Positions 18,743 through 27,003 of a stretch of DNA of 64,000 nucleotides are shown piece by piece (position 1 is the first letter of the stretch; every line of letters begins with the position of its first letter). The DNA is taken from the NCBI RefSeq assembly GCF_016629525.1, contig NZ_AP024269.1, positions 4,950,501 through 5,014,500 of the forward strand, in the 5' to 3' direction. Made by a program: the position numbers and the translations under genes. The notes under the pieces are model-generated. The model did no database searches. It saw only the letters and a list, made by a program, of their open reading frames with translations, and had not been told where the DNA came from. This stretch comes from Kaistia sp. 32K. Lineage in GTDB: Bacteria > Pseudomonadota > Alphaproteobacteria > Rhizobiales > Kaistiaceae.

Positions 18743-19189
18743 ATGTCAAATCCGGCCACCGTTCCGTTCGCGACGACCCTGCACGTCCGCGACCATTGCC
18801 TGTGCCTTGCAACCCAGCGGGCGGCCCGCGCCTTGGCGCGCCGCTTCGACGAGGCGCTGCGCCCGGTCGGGCTGACGAGCGGTCAGTTTTCGCTGCTGAT
18901 GTCGCTGAACCGGCCGGAGCCGCCGTCGATCGGCGCGGTGGCGACGCTGCTCGCCATGGACCGCACCACGCTGACCGCCAATCTGAAGCCGCTGGAGCGC
19001 CAGGGTTTCCTGACGATCACGGTCGACCCTGCCGACCGGCGCGGCCGCCGGCTGGCGCTGACCGACGCCGGCCGCGCGGCGCTCGCGGCCGGCGTGCCGA
19101 TCTGGACGCGGACCCATGCCGAGGTCGAGGCGCCGTTTGCGCCGGGCGAGGCGGACCGGCTGCGCGCGGGGCTGCTGGCGCTCGCCTGA
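18743..19189 (+). CDS. MarR-family transcriptional regulator
   Basis: A 148-residue regulator with the MarR winged helix: LTSGQFSLLMSLNRPEPPSIGAVA, recognition helix MDRTTLTANLKPLERQGFL and wing VDPADRRGRRLALTDAGRAAL. Dimerisation helices lie at both ends. N-terminal Cys residues (DHCLCLATQ) could be redox-sensitive, as in OhrR/DUF24-like relatives, but this is speculative. No obvious ribosome site precedes ATG 18743, consistent with a leaderless mRNA from the adjacent promoter. Likely represses itself and perhaps the divergent DUF1428 gene. Confidence 0.9.
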   Translation: MSNPATVPFATTLHVRDHCLCLATQRAARALARRFDEALRPVGLTSGQFSLLMSLNRPEPPSIGAVATLLAMDRTTLTANLKPLERQGFLTITVDPADRRGRRLALTDAGRAALAAGVPIWTRTHAEVEAPFAPGEADRLRAGLLALA

Positions 19190-19197
19190 CGGCGGCC

Positions 19198-19234
19198 AAC
19201 AAAAAAGCCTCCGCCCCGGGGTGAGGGCGGAGGC
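19198..19234 (-). terminator. Intrinsic terminator of hmuQ
   Basis: On the minus strand the 10-bp stem GCCTCCGCCC / GGGCGGAGGC (19207-19216 with 19225-19234, loop 8 nt) is followed by TTTTTTGTT. A classic Rho-independent terminator for the leftward hmuQ transcript, just past the MarR stop. Confidence 0.88.
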
Positions 19235-19270
19235 TTCGAAACGGGGCAAGAGCCCGGAGATGCCGGCGGG

Positions 19271-19579
19271 TCAGACGCCGTCGACGGACTTGAAGCCCTC
19301 GAAATTCGGGTGGCCGAGGAACATCGGCTTGCGGTCGCCGGCGCCGCGATGGGCGGCGCGGAACTGCTCCGACTTGGTCCAGGCGATGAAGTTCTCTTCC
19401 GTTTCCCAGACGGTGTGCGACGAGTAGAGGGTGTGGTCCTCGGCCTCGGCGCCCTTCAGCAGGTTGAAGGAGACGTAGCCCTCGAGCTCGTTCAGGTGAC
19501 GCGGGCGCGTGCGCCAGACTTCCTCGAAGTCCGCTTCCATGCCCTTGATGACTTTGAAGCGGTTCATGGCGATGTACAT
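19271..19579 (-). CDS. hmuQ: Heme-degrading monooxygenase, IsdG/HmuQ type
   Basis: A 102-residue ABM-fold protein. The sequence MYIAMNRFKVIKGMEADFEEVW, LKGAEAEDHTLYSSHTVW and FRAAHRGAGDRKPMFLGHPNFEGF closely follows the rhizobial HmuQ/HmuD heme oxygenases. These release iron from heme with a biliverdin-like product in the cytosol. The family catalytic set Asn7, Trp66-like (here within NFIAWTK) and a His in the SSHTVW region is plausible but numbering was not checked against a structure. Downstream of hmuR in the same direction (172 bp) and ending at a strong terminator, so it belongs to the heme locus. Confidence 0.88.
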   Translation of the reverse strand: MYIAMNRFKVIKGMEADFEEVWRTRPRHLNELEGYVSFNLLKGAEAEDHTLYSSHTVWETEENFIAWTKSEQFRAAHRGAGDRKPMFLGHPNFEGFKSVDGV

Positions 19580-19751
19580 GGTCGATCTTCCGTTTGCGTG
19601 CCGATGAGGTGCGTGAATAGAGGATGGATGCCCTATGGGGCAAAAAGGTGAGGAGGGACGACCGGAAACCGGCCTCCCCCCTCGCGTCTGTCCGTCGTCA
19701 CCACACCGCCGGACAGACGTATCTCGTGCTTGGCCTATCGCGGGCCTGGCC

Positions 19752-21923
19752 TCAGAACTGCATCTTCGCCGTCAGCAGGAAGGTGCGGCCGCGGCCGGTG
19801 TCCTTGAGCGCCGAACCCGTGTTGCCGGAGAGCGCCGGCTCATAGGTCTTGTCGAACAGGTTGGTCACGTTCGCCGACAGGTCGAGGCCGTTGTCGAACT
19901 TGTAGTTGGCGAAGGCGTCGACCAGCGTGTAGGGCGCCCAGTCGGTGTAGCTCGTATTGGGCTGACCGGCGCCGTTGCCGACTTCCGTCTGGCTGACATA
20001 GTTGACGCGACCGCCGACCGTGAGGCGCTGCTCCAGGAAGCGGGCGCCGCCCGTGACCGTCAGGACGTTGTCCGGCATGAAGCTGACCGCGCCGAGGCCG
20101 TTGACCTGCGAGGGCAGATCCGACTCGGCGTGGGTGTAGGCGATGCTGCCGAAGGCGAAGCCGGCGTCATAGGCGGTCTCGAGCTCGAAGCCCTGCAGCA
20201 CCGACGATCCCGGATGGTTGATGAAGTAGGACTTGCCGCCGCCGAGGTTCACGCCGGTGATGTAGTTCTCGACGTTCTTGTAATAGTAGTTCGCCTTCAG
20301 GCGGAACATGTCCTTCTCGGTGAGAAGGCCGTTGCGCGTGATGTTGGCGCCGAATTCCCAGCCCTTCTGGATTTCAGGATCGAGATAGGGGTTCGGCGAG
20401 AAGCTGGTGCCGCCGCCCGGATGCGAGCCGCCCAGCATCGTCTCCTGGATGGTCGGCGGGCGGAACGACTGCGAATAGGTGATGTAGGGCTGCAGCCAGT
20501 CGTACGGATTGATCGCGATCGTCAGCCGGGGATCGAAGCGGCCATCCGACTGGTCGAGCTCCTGGCGGCCGACCGGCACGCCGGCGGGATTGCCCGCCAC
20601 GGCGTCATAGGTGCCGTTGAGCGTGTAGAAGTCGTAGCGCAGGCCCGCGATGACGTCGACGATGTTGTACTTGAAGGTCGTCTCCGAGAACACGCCGCCG
20701 ACCGAGCTCTTGCCGCTCGGATTCACGCCGCCGGCCTTGTTCGGATAGACGGTGTTGTAGGAATCGACCGTGTCGTGGAAATACTCGACGCCGTTGACGG
20801 TCGTGACCGCGACATTGCCGAGCGAGAAGTTCGACGTGTTGGCGATGTCGAAGCCGATGCCCTTGTCTTCGATCACGCGGCCGTTGCTGGTGTAGAAGGC
20901 GCCGTTCGGCGTGCCGGCATAGATCGAGTCGCCATACTCCATCTTGACGTCGTTGTAGTAGACGTGGGCGGCGACGTTGACGAGCTCGCTGTCCGGGTCC
21001 CAGTTGACGCCGGCCGTGTAGGTGTTCGACTTCAGCTTCTGATTGTAGCTGTTGGCGGCGAAGTCGTTGTCATAGAGCACCGCGCCGAGATTGACCGTCA
21101 GGTCGTCGGTCGGCTTGAACTCGCCCTTGACCAGGCCGGAGAGCAGGTTCTGGAACGTGCCGGGCACTTCCGTGCCGTCGCCGTTCTTGTAGTTGTCGGG
21201 GTTCGAGTAGCTGATCGCGCCGGCGATCGCCGCGGCGCCGCCGGTCGAGCGCAGCGCGCCGGCCGCCATCTCGGAGAAGCCGACGTCGTTGCTGCCCCAG
21301 GTCAGCGTCGCGAGCGCGCCCCAGTTCTTGCCGTCCTTGATGATGTCGTCGACGCCGATGGTGCGGATGTTGGCGGAGCCCGCCAGCGCGCCGGCGCCGC
21401 CGGTCGTCGAGACCGCGCCGCGGGTGACGTCCACGCCGGCGACCAGCGCCGGGTCGACATAGGCGAAGCCCTGCGCCTCATGGCCGGTGAAGCGGAAGTT
21501 CTGCCGCACGCCGTCGATCATCGTGTTGACGCGGCCCGAGCCCTCGAGGCCGCGGATGTTCACCGACAGGCCGGGGTTCTGGATCGAGTCACGCGAGAAG
21601 GTGCCGGGCATGGCGCGCAGCACGTCGCCGAGCTTGCGCTGGCCGAAGAGGTCGATTTCGTCGGAGGAGGCGGAGCTGATCGGCGCCGGCGTCGTGAACG
21701 GGTTCTTCCAGCCGTCCTGCGAGGTCGTCGAGACGATCGGCGACAGGAAGCTCGACTCACCCTTGGCGGCCTTCTTCTTCAGCTCCTCGTCCGTCTCGCC
21801 GCTGGCGGCGGCGGTGGCCGGCGTGGCGGCGGCCTGCGCCTTGGCGGCCGTGGCGGAGAAAGCGGAGAGAAGAGCGACGGCCGTTCCGGCCATCAGCCAC
21901 GTCTTACGTCGAGCGACACGCAT
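19752..21923 (-). CDS. hmuR: TonB-dependent outer-membrane heme/hemoglobin receptor
   Basis: ATG 21923 gives 723 residues. The start MRVARRKTWLMAGTAVALLSAFSATAAKAQ is a Sec signal. The plug domain has RAMPGTFSRDSIQNPGLSVNIRGLEGSGRVNTMIDGVRQ, typical of the hemoglobin/transferrin/lactoferrin receptor family. The beta-barrel follows, with the conserved NLFDKTYEP region and the C-terminal aromatic end (TAKMQF) recognised by the BAM machinery. It imports heme through the outer membrane using TonB energy. tonB-exbBD are not in the window. Divergent from hmuPTUV across a 257-bp region with a Fur-like palindrome. Confidence 0.93.
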   Translation of the reverse strand: MRVARRKTWLMAGTAVALLSAFSATAAKAQAAATPATAAASGETDEELKKKAAKGESSFLSPIVSTTSQDGWKNPFTTPAPISSASSDEIDLFGQRKLGDVLRAMPGTFSRDSIQNPGLSVNIRGLEGSGRVNTMIDGVRQNFRFTGHEAQGFAYVDPALVAGVDVTRGAVSTTGGAGALAGSANIRTIGVDDIIKDGKNWGALATLTWGSNDVGFSEMAAGALRSTGGAAAIAGAISYSNPDNYKNGDGTEVPGTFQNLLSGLVKGEFKPTDDLTVNLGAVLYDNDFAANSYNQKLKSNTYTAGVNWDPDSELVNVAAHVYYNDVKMEYGDSIYAGTPNGAFYTSNGRVIEDKGIGFDIANTSNFSLGNVAVTTVNGVEYFHDTVDSYNTVYPNKAGGVNPSGKSSVGGVFSETTFKYNIVDVIAGLRYDFYTLNGTYDAVAGNPAGVPVGRQELDQSDGRFDPRLTIAINPYDWLQPYITYSQSFRPPTIQETMLGGSHPGGGTSFSPNPYLDPEIQKGWEFGANITRNGLLTEKDMFRLKANYYYKNVENYITGVNLGGGKSYFINHPGSSVLQGFELETAYDAGFAFGSIAYTHAESDLPSQVNGLGAVSFMPDNVLTVTGGARFLEQRLTVGGRVNYVSQTEVGNGAGQPNTSYTDWAPYTLVDAFANYKFDNGLDLSANVTNLFDKTYEPALSGNTGSALKDTGRGRTFLLTAKMQF

Positions 21924-22104
21924 GCGAGCCCCATTGAATGCTGTGATGGGCCTGGCTGGCTGTCCGGGCTCGCGCTGATGTCGCGGAGCCGGCACTGGCG
22001 TGCTTGGCGGATTTCATCTCCCGGCCGCCCGCCGCGAATGCGGCGAAATCGGGGTCGGCGATGTTTCGCTTGCGGAGATACGAAAAGGTGAGTACCTCAG
22101 TCAA

Positions 22105-22135
22105 CTAAATTGTTGCGAATTATTCGCAAGTTTAG
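22105..22135. promoter_or_regulatory. Fur/Irr-type iron operator between hmuR and hmuP
   Basis: A perfect 8-1-8 inverted repeat TTGCGAAT-T-ATTCGCAA (22113-22129), extended by flanking CTAAA and TTTAG. The 7-1-7 core resembles Fur-family boxes with AAT-N-ATT centres. Its position between the divergent receptor and uptake genes suggests both arms are repressed in high iron. Which family member binds (Fur/Mur, Irr or RirA) cannot be decided here. Confidence 0.7.
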
Positions 22136-22180
22136 AACCGATCAAAATTACCGCTCCCTTAGCAAGTAGGCGGGAAAGAG

Positions 22181-22357
22181 ATGCAAGACATGCCCATGGT
22201 TGGATCTTCCCAGGACATCGCGCCGGCGGGTTCCGGACCGCGCGTCGTTTCCAGCGCCGATCTGCTCGAAGGAGCGCGTGAAGTCATCATTCGCCATGTC
22301 GGCGAGGATTACCGGCTGCGCCTCACCCGGGCCGGCAAGCTGATATTGAACAAGTAG
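22181..22357 (+). CDS. hmuP: Hemin uptake protein HmuP (HemP family)
   Basis: A 58-residue protein whose C-terminal half has the HemP signature: VVSSADLLEGAREVIIRHVG, then YRLRLTRAGKLILNK at the very end. The start ATG 22181 follows GGGAAAGAG. HmuP is a small cytosolic activator needed for expression of the TonB heme receptor in Bradyrhizobium and Sinorhizobium. It is the first gene of hmuPTUV, 8 bp before hmuT, and divergent from the receptor it would control. Confidence 0.9.
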   Translation: MQDMPMVGSSQDIAPAGSGPRVVSSADLLEGAREVIIRHVGEDYRLRLTRAGKLILNK

Positions 22358-22365
22358 ACGGGATC

Positions 22366-23364
22366 ATGATGAAGCTCGCGCACACTTCCCCCCACCATGG
22401 CGCGGCGCGTTCGTTGGAGCGCTTCGCCAGCCGCCGTTTCCAGATCTTCTTCGGATTGGCCTTCGCCGTCGGCATCACGCTGAGCGCGATCGTCCAGACG
22501 GTCGCGGCGGAGCGGGTGATCGACGACGCCACCGGCCGCTCGGTCAAGATCGGCACGACCGACCGCATCGTCACCATCGGCGGCGACATCACCGAGATCG
22601 TCTATGCGCTCGGCGCCGGCGACCGCGTCATCGCCCGCGACACCACCTCTTCCTACCCGCCCGAGGCGAACGAGAAGCCCGATATCGGCTATATGCGCGC
22701 GCTGTCGGCCGAGGGCGTGCTGTCGGTCAAGCCGGACCTGATCATCGCCGTCGAGGGCGCCGGACCGAAGGACGCCATCGACCTGCTCGAATCGGCCTCG
22801 GTGCCGATCGTCATCGTGCCGGAGCGCCGCTCCGCCGACAGTATCGTCGCCAAGATCCGCCTGATCGCCGACATCCTCGGCAAGAAGGAGCAGGGCGACA
22901 AGATGGCCGATACCCTCGCCGCCCGCTTCGACGTGCTCGAGACCGCCATCGGCAAGATCCCGGCGAACGAGCGCAAGAAGGCCGTGTTCCTGATGAGCCT
23001 CAACGGCGGCAAGCCGATGGCCGCCGGCCACGACACCTCCGCCGATGCGATGATCCAGCTTGCCGGCGGCATCAATCCGATGGCCTCCGTCGAGGGCTAC
23101 AAGCCCGCTTCCGACGAGGCGCTGGTCGCCGCCGCCCCGGAAGTCGTGGTGATGATGATCGGCCAGAGCGGCCCGCCGAAGCCGGAAACCGTGTTCGATT
23201 CGCCCGCGCTGCGCGCCACCCCGGCGGCGAAGAACCAGGCGCTGATCTCCATGGACGGCCTCTATCTGCTCGGCTTCGGGCCGCGCACGGCGGATGCGGC
23301 GCGCGATCTCGCGCATGCGCTCTATCCGTCGCTGGACCTGCCCGCGTGGCCGGCAGCCGACTGA
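22366..23364 (+). CDS. hmuT: Heme ABC transporter periplasmic binding protein
   Basis: A 332-residue protein (ATG 22366, or the next codon). A long n-region precedes the hydrophobic segment FFGLAFAVGITLSAIV, with cleavage likely after VAA. The mature protein shows the class III periplasmic-binding fold: DRIVTIGGDITEIVYALGAGDRVIARDTTSSYP, then KPDIGYMRALSAEGVLSVKPDLII and VPIVIVPERRS, all HmuT-like. It carries heme from the receptor to the permease. Its stop overlaps the hmuU start (ATGA), indicating coupled translation. Confidence 0.93.
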   Translation: MMKLAHTSPHHGAARSLERFASRRFQIFFGLAFAVGITLSAIVQTVAAERVIDDATGRSVKIGTTDRIVTIGGDITEIVYALGAGDRVIARDTTSSYPPEANEKPDIGYMRALSAEGVLSVKPDLIIAVEGAGPKDAIDLLESASVPIVIVPERRSADSIVAKIRLIADILGKKEQGDKMADTLAARFDVLETAIGKIPANERKKAVFLMSLNGGKPMAAGHDTSADAMIQLAGGINPMASVEGYKPASDEALVAAAPEVVVMMIGQSGPPKPETVFDSPALRATPAAKNQALISMDGLYLLGFGPRTADAARDLAHALYPSLDLPAWPAAD

Positions 23365-24443
23365 TGAGCCTCGTCATGACAGCTCCGGTCGCCGGGGATC
23401 GGCGCGGCCGCGCCTTCGTGGTGACCTGCGCCCTCGTCGTGGTCCTGATCGTCGCTTCGGTCGCCTCGCTCTGCGTCGGCCCGTCGGGTCTCTCCACCGG
23501 CGAGGTGGCGGGCCTGCTCGCCGACGCGATGGCCGGGCGCTTCTCCGAGATCAACAGCGTCAACCACGTCATCCTGTTCGACATCCGCATCCCGCGCACG
23601 CTGCTCGGCGCGATGGTCGGCGCCTCGCTGGCGCTGGCCGGCGCGATGATGCAGGGCCTGTTCCGCAATCCGCTCGCCGATCCCGGCCTCGTCGGCGTGT
23701 CGTCGGGCGCGGCGCTCGGCGCCGTGCTGGTCATCGTGCTCGGCGGCGCCTTCCTTTCTCCGGTGATGGATTTCCTCGGCATCGGCGCGCTGCCGATCGC
23801 CGCCTTCTTCGGCGGTCTCGGCACGACGCTGCTGCTCTATTCGATCGCCACCCGGCAGGGCCGCACCTCGGTCGCCACCATGCTGCTGGCCGGCATCGCG
23901 CTCGGCGCCATCGCCGGCGCGATCACCGCCTATCTCGTCTTCCGCAGCAACGACTTCCAGCTGCGCGAGCTGACCTTCTGGTCGATGGGCGGCCTCGGCG
24001 GCGCGACCTGGAACAAGCTGGCGCTGGCGCTGCCCTTCATCATCGGCGTCTTCATCGCCATGCCGTTCACGGCGCGGGGCCTCGATGCGCTGGTGCTGGG
24101 CGAATCGGAAGCGCGCCATCTCGGCTTCAACACCCAGTGGCTGAAGAGCCTGATCATCATGGTGGTCGCCCTCGCCGTCGGCGTGTCGGTGGCGTTCGCC
24201 GGCATCATCGGCTTCGTCGGCATCGTCGTGCCGCATGTGCTGCGCCTGGTGATCGGACCGGAGCACCGCACGCTGCTGCCGGCGACGGGGCTGCTCGGCG
24301 CGACGCTCCTGATCGTCGCCGACATGATCTGCCGCACCATCGTCGCGCCGGCCGAACTGCCGATCGGCATCGTCACCGCCACGATCGGCGCGCCCTTCTT
24401 CCTGTCGATCCTGCTCAGGAAGCGCGGCGTGGTCGACCTGTAG
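23364..24443 (+). CDS. hmuU: Heme ABC transporter permease
   Basis: Start chosen at ATG 23364, giving a 4-bp ATGA overlap with hmuT and 359 residues; a GTG at 23346 is the alternative. A FecCD-family permease with about ten helices and the hallmarks RIPRTLLGAMVGASLALAGA, MQGLFRNPLADPGLVGVSSGAALG, and GFVGIVVPHVLRLVIGPEHR near the ATPase contact. It forms the inner-membrane heme channel as a homodimer with HmuV. Confidence 0.94.
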   Translation: MSLVMTAPVAGDRRGRAFVVTCALVVVLIVASVASLCVGPSGLSTGEVAGLLADAMAGRFSEINSVNHVILFDIRIPRTLLGAMVGASLALAGAMMQGLFRNPLADPGLVGVSSGAALGAVLVIVLGGAFLSPVMDFLGIGALPIAAFFGGLGTTLLLYSIATRQGRTSVATMLLAGIALGAIAGAITAYLVFRSNDFQLRELTFWSMGGLGGATWNKLALALPFIIGVFIAMPFTARGLDALVLGESEARHLGFNTQWLKSLIIMVVALAVGVSVAFAGIIGFVGIVVPHVLRLVIGPEHRTLLPATGLLGATLLIVADMICRTIVAPAELPIGIVTATIGAPFFLSILLRKRGVVDL

Positions 24444-24519
24444 GCCGGCCGATCTTCGTCCAAGACCGAGCGGCGGCGTGTCCGCCGCTCCCGTCCATTC
24501 CGAAAAGCGGGGCGCCGCC

Positions 24520-25305
24520 ATGCTCGAAGTCCAAGACCTGACCGTCCGCGCCGGCAAGCGCGCCATCCTCGACCGCGTCTCGCTCAAGGTTCGCCCGGGC
24601 GAGCTCACCGTCGTGGTCGGGCCGAACGGCGCCGGCAAGTCGACGATCATGAAGGCCGTGACCGGCGAGCTGCGCCCGGCCGAGGGCGTCATCACGCTGG
24701 ACGGAAGGAAAACCTCCGCCTATCCGGCCTACGAGATGGCGCGCCGCCGCGCCGTGCTGCCGCAGGCGTCGTCGCTCGCCTTTCCCTTCACCGTGCACGA
24801 GGTCGTCCGCCTCGGCACCAGCGGCGCGCTCAGCCCGGCCGACCGGGCGGCCCGCGTCGCCGCCGCGCTGATCCGGGTCGATCTGAACGGTTTCGGCGGC
24901 CGCTTCTTCCAGGAGCTTTCCGGCGGCGAGCAGCAGCGCGTGCACCTCGCCCGCGTGCTCTGCCAGGTCTGGGAGCCGGTCGTCGACGGCGTGCCGCGCT
25001 ATCTGTTCCTCGACGAGCCGACGGCGAGCCTCGATCTGCGCCACCAGCTCCTCACCCTCGACACCGCCCGCGCCTTCGCGGCGGCCGGCGGCGGTGTCGT
25101 GGCGATCCTGCACGATCTGAACCTCGCGGCGCTCTATGCCGACAAGATCATCGTCGTCAGCGCCGGCCGCATCGCCGCCGACGGCACGCCGCGCGAGGTC
25201 CTGACCGATGCGATGATGCGCGAGGTGTTCGGCGTCAGCGTGCATGTCGGCGGCGTGCCGACCGACGCGCCCTTTATCCTGCCGCACACGGCGCGTACGG
25301 CCTGA
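24520..25305 (+). CDS. hmuV: Heme ABC transporter ATP-binding protein
   Basis: ATG 24520 gives 261 residues beginning MLEVQDLTVRAGKRAIL; an upstream in-frame start at 24478 is less conserved. Walker A GPNGAGKSTIMKAV, signature LSGGEQQRVHLARVL, Walker B YLFLDEPTASLD and switch His in AILHDLNLAA are all present. VLPQASSLAFPFTVHEVV is the family's Q-loop region. Powers heme import through HmuU. Last gene of hmuPTUV; no clear terminator follows. Confidence 0.94.
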   Translation: MLEVQDLTVRAGKRAILDRVSLKVRPGELTVVVGPNGAGKSTIMKAVTGELRPAEGVITLDGRKTSAYPAYEMARRRAVLPQASSLAFPFTVHEVVRLGTSGALSPADRAARVAAALIRVDLNGFGGRFFQELSGGEQQRVHLARVLCQVWEPVVDGVPRYLFLDEPTASLDLRHQLLTLDTARAFAAAGGGVVAILHDLNLAALYADKIIVVSAGRIAADGTPREVLTDAMMREVFGVSVHVGGVPTDAPFILPHTARTA

Positions 25306-25409
25306 GCGCATCGTCACCTGTCGTTGCAGAGGCGGGGAGAACGTGATTTCCCGCAGCGGAATCATGCCCTAGATTGCGCCTCCCGCAATATCCGGACAGG
25401 GATTCGCAC

Positions 25410-26939
25410 ATGGCAGCCAAGAAGTCCGTGCCGACACGCACGGTCCTGATCATCGATGTCGGCACGTCGTCGGTGAAGGCTGCCCTGTTCGACGAAAATG
25501 GCCGCACCCTGCGCTCGGCCGACGCGCCGGTCACCACGGCGAGCCCGCAGCCCGGCTGGGTCGAGCAGGATCCGGCGCTCTGGTGGAAGGCGACCGTCGA
25601 GGCGGTGCAGGCGCTCGCCGTCGACGCCGTGCCGATCGCCATCACGCTGACCGGCTCGATGCAGAACGTCATCCTGCTCGGGCGCGAGGGCGTCAGTTTG
25701 CGCCCGGCGCTGCTCTACAGCGATGCCCGCGTCAGCGAGAAGGAGATGGCGGCGCTCAAGAAGCACCTGCCGAAGGACTTTGAAAATCGGATCGGCAACC
25801 GGGCCGAGCCGGCGCTCTGCCTGTTCCGGCTCGACTGGCTGCTGAACCACGAGGGCGGCACCATGGCCAAGGTCGAGCGCGTGCTGTTCGGCGCCAAGGA
25901 CGCGATGATCCATCGCATGACCGGCCGCGCCGTCGTCGATCCGACCTGCGCCACCACGACCGGCCTGCTCAATCTCGCCGCCCGCCACTGGGACGCCACC
26001 ATCCTCGCCGCGATCGGCATGTCGCCGGCGATCCTGCCCGATATTCTCGATGCCGACGCGCTCGCCGGCCCGCTGCTGCCGGAGCCCGCTGCCGCACTGG
26101 GCCTGGTGCCCGGCATTCCCGTCTATGTCGGCGCCGGCGACGGCGGCGCCACCGCCTGGGGCACGGCGAGCGAGCAGCACGACCGGCCGCACGCCTATCT
26201 CGGCACCACCGGCTGGATCGCCGCCACCATGCCCTATTCGGTGGCGAAGCCGCCGCGCGACGCCTATACGCTGGCCGCTCCCGTCGGCACCGACGTCATC
26301 GTCATCTCGCCCTTCCTCGCCGCCGGCCTCGCGATCGACTGGTTCGCCGGCATCGCCGGCCGGCCGGTCGCCGAGCTTTACGCCGCGGCGGAGACGCATG
26401 ACGCCAGCCCGCCCGGCGCGCTGTTCCTGCCCTATCTGATCGGCGAGCGGGCGCCTTTCTCCGATCGCGCCGTGCGCGGCGCCTTCCTCGGCCTCGACCG
26501 CGAGCAGGCCTCAGATACGCTCGCCTATGCGGTGCTGGAGGGCCTCGCCCACGCCATCCGCGACAATCTCGACGCGCTGCCGATCCCGCCCAAGACCATC
26601 GCGCTCGCCGGCGGCGTCGCCGGCTGCCTGACGGTGGCGCATCTGATCGCCGACGTCACCGGCGCGCGGGTGACGGTTCCCTCCGCGAGCCGCATCGTCA
26701 CCGCCTATGGCGCCTTCCGCATCATCGCGCCGATCATCGGCCTGGCGCCGAAGGGGACAGCGAAGAGTGCCGCGACCAAGGCGAAGGCGAGCCGGAAATC
26801 CGGCGCCGCCGGCAGCGACGAGACCGTCGTCGCACCCCGTCCCGAGCGGGCCAAGCGGGCCGCCCGACGCTTTGCCGCCTATCGTCAGGCGGCGGCCCAG
26901 GCGCGGGCGCTTGCCGAGGCGCTCGACCCCGCGCTTTGA
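25410..26939 (+). CDS. FGGY-family carbohydrate kinase with basic insertion near the C-terminus
   Basis: ATG 25410 gives 509 residues. The N-terminal ASKHA domain shows VLIIDVGTSSVKAALFD and GWVEQDPALWW; the C-terminal domain has PYLIGERAPFSDRAVRGAFLGL and ALAGGVAGCLTVAHLIADV. The style is xylulokinase/gluconokinase-like, phosphorylating a sugar or polyol with ATP. Near the end an Ala/Lys-rich stretch (PKGTAKSAATKAKASRKSG) interrupts the usual tail before PERAKRAARRFAAYRQ. It precedes a sugar ABC importer by 64 bp and probably acts on the imported sugar. The substrate is not predictable. Confidence 0.88.
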   Translation: MAAKKSVPTRTVLIIDVGTSSVKAALFDENGRTLRSADAPVTTASPQPGWVEQDPALWWKATVEAVQALAVDAVPIAITLTGSMQNVILLGREGVSLRPALLYSDARVSEKEMAALKKHLPKDFENRIGNRAEPALCLFRLDWLLNHEGGTMAKVERVLFGAKDAMIHRMTGRAVVDPTCATTTGLLNLAARHWDATILAAIGMSPAILPDILDADALAGPLLPEPAAALGLVPGIPVYVGAGDGGATAWGTASEQHDRPHAYLGTTGWIAATMPYSVAKPPRDAYTLAAPVGTDVIVISPFLAAGLAIDWFAGIAGRPVAELYAAAETHDASPPGALFLPYLIGERAPFSDRAVRGAFLGLDREQASDTLAYAVLEGLAHAIRDNLDALPIPPKTIALAGGVAGCLTVAHLIADVTGARVTVPSASRIVTAYGAFRIIAPIIGLAPKGTAKSAATKAKASRKSGAAGSDETVVAPRPERAKRAARRFAAYRQAAAQARALAEALDPAL

Positions 26940-27003
26940 GCCGCTTGCGCCGGGGGCGGGGGAGGCGATATCACTGGCGCCGAACCCAAGGGGGAGAACA
27001 AAA

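Noticed and set aside
19635..22091. 818-codon plus-strand open frame opposite hmuR
   Set aside because: Val/Arg/Asp-rich shadow of a receptor with signal peptide, plug and C-terminal barrel end on the minus strand.
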